Assembly (NCBI RefSeq): GCF_946479975.1
Contig: NZ_CAMLIX010000216.1
Coordinates: forward strand, 1-8,183
Direction: 5' to 3'
Source of the DNA: an uncultured Flavobacterium sp.
GTDB taxonomy: Bacteria > Bacteroidota > Bacteroidia > Flavobacteriales > Flavobacteriaceae
Length of the DNA: 8,183 nucleotides
In this document: one piece after another, positions 6,327 through 8,183 of the stretch
Layout: every line of letters begins with the position of its first letter
Numbering within the stretch: the first letter of the stretch is position 1
Translations under genes and position numbers: made by a program
Notes under the pieces: generated by a model
The model's database searches: none
Told to the model about the DNA's origin: nothing
Seen by the model: the letters and a program-made list of their open reading frames with translations, nothing else

Positions 6327-6524
6327 CTAAACAAGAATGTTTTTAAAAAATGACTTTTAAAAAAAGAAACAGCAATTTTTTGCTTTGCAACTTTTAATAC
6401 ATTCATCAGATATGAAGATCGAAATAATGATGACAAATTCCGTGTAATTTGTGCCAGTTTACCTATTACAGGATTTCTAAATGGATGGGGAAGAAATAAT
6501 AATGCAATCTCCTGAAAATATTCA
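6327..6524. other. Gene-free spacer between the receptor genes
   Basis: No credible gene is seen between the terminator and the receptor 2 promoter. A minus-strand open frame crosses the terminator and lacks any recognisable domain. Structure is limited to a small AGCAA-tttt-TTGCT hairpin (6371-6384) and a fragment resembling the repeat words of 893-1197 at about 6435-6455. Confidence 0.5.
6435..6455. repeat. Degenerate copy of repeat word B
   Basis: AAATTCCGTGTAATTTGTG (6435-6453) and the following CC resemble the reverse complement of word B at 908-930 (AAATTCGTGTAATTCGTGGC), with one inserted C and two substitutions. This suggests a decayed second copy of the same repeat family in another spacer. 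Confidence 0.4.
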
Positions 6525-6554
6525 TTGCTGCGAGAAATAATAATTTTATTTTTG
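6525..6554 (+). promoter_or_regulatory. Bacteroidota-type promoter of TonB receptor 2
   Basis: TTG at 6525-6527, a 19-nt spacer, then TATTTTTG at 6547-6554: a full consensus match with exactly the same spacing as the receptor 1 promoter. The spacer contains AAATAATAATT (6535-6545), an 11-mer also found at 3858-3868 by the receptor 1 -33 box. Confidence 0.65.
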
Positions 6555-6593
6555 ATTTGTTCTAAAAATAAAAAGTCCAAAAATAAACAAATC
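6554..6593. promoter_or_regulatory. Inverted repeat in the leader of receptor 2
   Basis: GATTTGTT (6554-6561) and AACAAATC (6586-6593) are exact 8-bp inverted arms 24 bp apart. As in receptor 1, the left arm begins on the last G of the -7 box; here the right arm ends 2 bp before the start codon. It could be an operator spanning the transcription start. The arms differ in length and the centres differ in size, so a shared regulator is a hypothesis. Confidence 0.45.
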
Positions 6594-6595
6594 CC

Positions 6596-8183
6596 ATGAA
6601 TTATTCACATGCCAGCTTTAAACAGATCCTTACCAAAATCTGTTTCCTGCTATTTTTCAGCTGCACTATATTTGCCCAGCAAGACTTAGGCAAAATTAAA
6701 GGAGTAATACTAACATCTGACGGAGAATTGGCCGTTGGAGTAAATATCATTCTCAAAAATTCAAAACACAACACAGTAAGTAACGACGATGGTACTTTTG
6801 AATTTAATCGCATAAAGCCAAACCAGTACATTTTAGAAGTTTCATTGTCAGGATATGAAACAGTAGAAAAGCAAGTTAATGTTGCGCCAAATGCAACTAC
6901 AACTCTCAATTTAAAACTTACAGTTTCAGACAAACAATTAAAAGAAGTTGTAATTACCAGTAACAGAGGAAAAGCTTTTCCGAAACAAAGTAATTATGTT
7001 TCGAGAATGCCTCTTAAAAACATCGAAAATCCGCAGGTTTACAACATTGTTTCATCTGAATTGATGAAAGAACAAGCGATTACGAGTTATGAAGATGCCT
7101 TGAAAAATGTTCCCGGAATTCAGAAATTATGGGAATCTACAGGGCGTGGCGGTGATGGAGGCTCTTATTATTCTCTTCGCGGCTTTGAAGTTCAGGCGAA
7201 TATTGTAAATGGTTTGCCAGGCGTGACCAGCGGAACTTTAGATCCTGCAAATATTGAACGTATCGAAGTAATAAAAGGTCCATCTGGAACTTTATTTGGA
7301 AGCAGTTTGGTTAGCTACGGCGGACTTATCAATACGGTTACTAAAAAACCTTACAGCGGTTTTGGCGGAGAAGTTACTTACCTTACGGGAAGTTTTGGTT
7401 TAAATAGAGCGACTGTTGATGTCAATACTCCTTTAGACAAAAAAAATAATGTTTTATTCAGGATTAATTCTTCTTTTCAAACAGAAAATAGTTTTCAAGA
7501 TGCTGGATTTAGAACTGCTTATTTTATAGCTCCAACCCTATCGTATAAAGTAAATGAAAAACTTTCTTTCTTAGTAAATACCGAATTTATGCAGGAAGAA
7601 AAAACAACGCCATCGATGTTGTTTTTAGGAAGAGATAAACCTTTGCAATTTGCTAATTTAGCCGCCCTGAATTATAATACAAACCTATCATTTTATAATA
7701 ATGCACTGCCGATAAAGAATCCGCGATTCAATTTACAGGCTCATATGAATTATAAAATTTCTTCTAAGTGGACTTCGCAAACTGTATTTTCTAGAGGAAC
7801 TTCTAAATCAAAAGGCTATTACTCTTATATTTATGATAATGAAGATGGAAATAGAGATTTTGCATTATGGATTACCAACGAAAATTCACAAACTGCCACT
7901 ACAGATATCCAGCAGAATTTCATAGCCGACTTTAAAATCGGATCGATGAGAAATCGTCTTGTTACTGGTTTTGATTATTTTAAAAGAGATGTAACTTTTA
8001 GAGGTTCAGGTTACGGAAAACTTTATGATCTTACTGCTCAAGGAGAAATCAGGCAATATGATGACCTTAATCCAAATTATCTAACGGTTGAATCTGTTGA
8101 AAACGTACTTTCTACAGAACCAGGACCAGATTATCATTCTAAAGATGCTACTTACAGCGCGTATATTTCAGATGTGCTGAATA
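6596..8183 (+). CDS. TonB-dependent outer-membrane receptor, siderophore type (receptor 2), cut by window end
   Basis: The first 529 residues of a second receptor, open through the window edge with no stop, so about two-thirds is present. In order: signal peptide MNYSHASFKQILTK... with cleavage after IFA at 27; carboxypeptidase-regulatory-like domain at about 32-111 (GVNIILKNSKHNTVSNDDG at 48-66); TonB-box-like LKEVVITS at 115-122; plug at about 136-252, with YYSLRGFEVQANIVNGLPG at 191-209, NIERIEVIKGPSGTLFGS at 219-236 and GGLINTVTKKP at 242-252; then the first barrel strands. It is paralogous to receptor 1: from the signal cleavage site to about residue 160, close to two-thirds of residues are identical by eye. 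The plug apex (165-215) and barrel loops differ strongly, which points to a different ligand. ATG at 6596 sits in a CCATGAATTA context like that of receptor 1. It has its own promoter. Confidence 0.9.
   Translation, partial: MNYSHASFKQILTKICFLLFFSCTIFAQQDLGKIKGVILTSDGELAVGVNIILKNSKHNTVSNDDGTFEFNRIKPNQYILEVSLSGYETVEKQVNVAPNATTTLNLKLTVSDKQLKEVVITSNRGKAFPKQSNYVSRMPLKNIENPQVYNIVSSELMKEQAITSYEDALKNVPGIQKLWESTGRGGDGGSYYSLRGFEVQANIVNGLPGVTSGTLDPANIERIEVIKGPSGTLFGSSLVSYGGLINTVTKKPYSGFGGEVTYLTGSFGLNRATVDVNTPLDKKNNVLFRINSSFQTENSFQDAGFRTAYFIAPTLSYKVNEKLSFLVNTEFMQEEKTTPSMLFLGRDKPLQFANLAALNYNTNLSFYNNALPIKNPRFNLQAHMNYKISSKWTSQTVFSRGTSKSKGYYSYIYDNEDGNRDFALWITNENSQTATTDIQQNFIADFKIGSMRNRLVTGFDYFKRDVTFRGSGYGKLYDLTAQGEIRQYDDLNPNYLTVESVENVLSTEPGPDYHSKDATYSAYISDVLN

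Noticed and set aside
6266..6580. Minus-strand 104-residue open frame in the spacer between receptors
   Set aside because: It crosses the receptor 1 terminator and the end of that gene, has no start-site signal or domain, and covers the receptor 2 promoter.
6596..6680. Receptor 2 as a lipoprotein through Cys23
   Set aside because: The FFSC context is a poor lipobox, and the IFA-QQ cleavage site identical to that of receptor 1 is a better fit for signal peptidase I.
6601..6933. Minus-strand open frame inside the start of receptor 2
   Set aside because: It is antisense to the regulatory-like domain shared with receptor 1.

Overview
The window looks like a chromosomal segment of a Flavobacterium-like member of the Bacteroidota. 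The reasons are very AT-rich spacers, weak or absent Shine-Dalgarno sequences, promoters of the TTG-N19-TAnnTTTG type, SPII lipoproteins whose Cys is followed by charged or polar residues, and TonB-dependent receptors with an N-terminal carboxypeptidase-regulatory-like domain. The species assignment is inference; no rRNA or other marker is present.

Layout, left to right. (1) The 3' end of a type IA topoisomerase, most like topB (DNA topoisomerase III), enters from the left and ends at 883. (2) A gene-free spacer (884-1241) is filled with diverged copies of two short repeat words in both orientations, so that it can fold back on itself. (3) Two tandem paralogous lipoproteins of the DUF6265 type (1242-1718 and 1753-2250) probably form a two-gene operon. 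(4) A spacer between convergent genes (2251-2574) carries two 92/93-bp tandem units, each made of three small palindromes, then a further palindrome and an 8-bp periodic stretch. (5) A MosC/YbjJ-like major facilitator transporter lies on the minus strand (3735-2575). (6) A divergent intergenic region (3736-3951) holds a clear plus-strand promoter surrounded by two perfect inverted repeats. (7) A complete TonB-dependent siderophore-type receptor (3952-6276) ends in a strong terminator. (8) A spacer with a second promoter of the same geometry leads to a second, paralogous receptor (from 6596) that runs off the right edge.

The most informative part is the receptor pair. The two genes are a tandem duplication that seems to include the promoter and leader: both promoters have a 19-nt spacer, both have an inverted repeat whose left arm begins exactly on the last G of the -7 box, and both leaders end in a similar ATGAATTA start context. 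The exported, periplasmic-facing N-termini are close to two-thirds identical by eye, while the plug loops that face the ligand have diverged. This suggests two receptors sharing one energising partner (TonB/ExbBD) but taking different ligands, each with its own promoter. The MFS gene is divergent from the first receptor, but a shared function is not shown by the sequence.

I see no RNA genes, CRISPR array, transposase, prophage or defence genes. No wholly new system is evident. The novel-looking material is in the regulatory architecture of the receptor pair and in the two structured, repeat-filled spacers.
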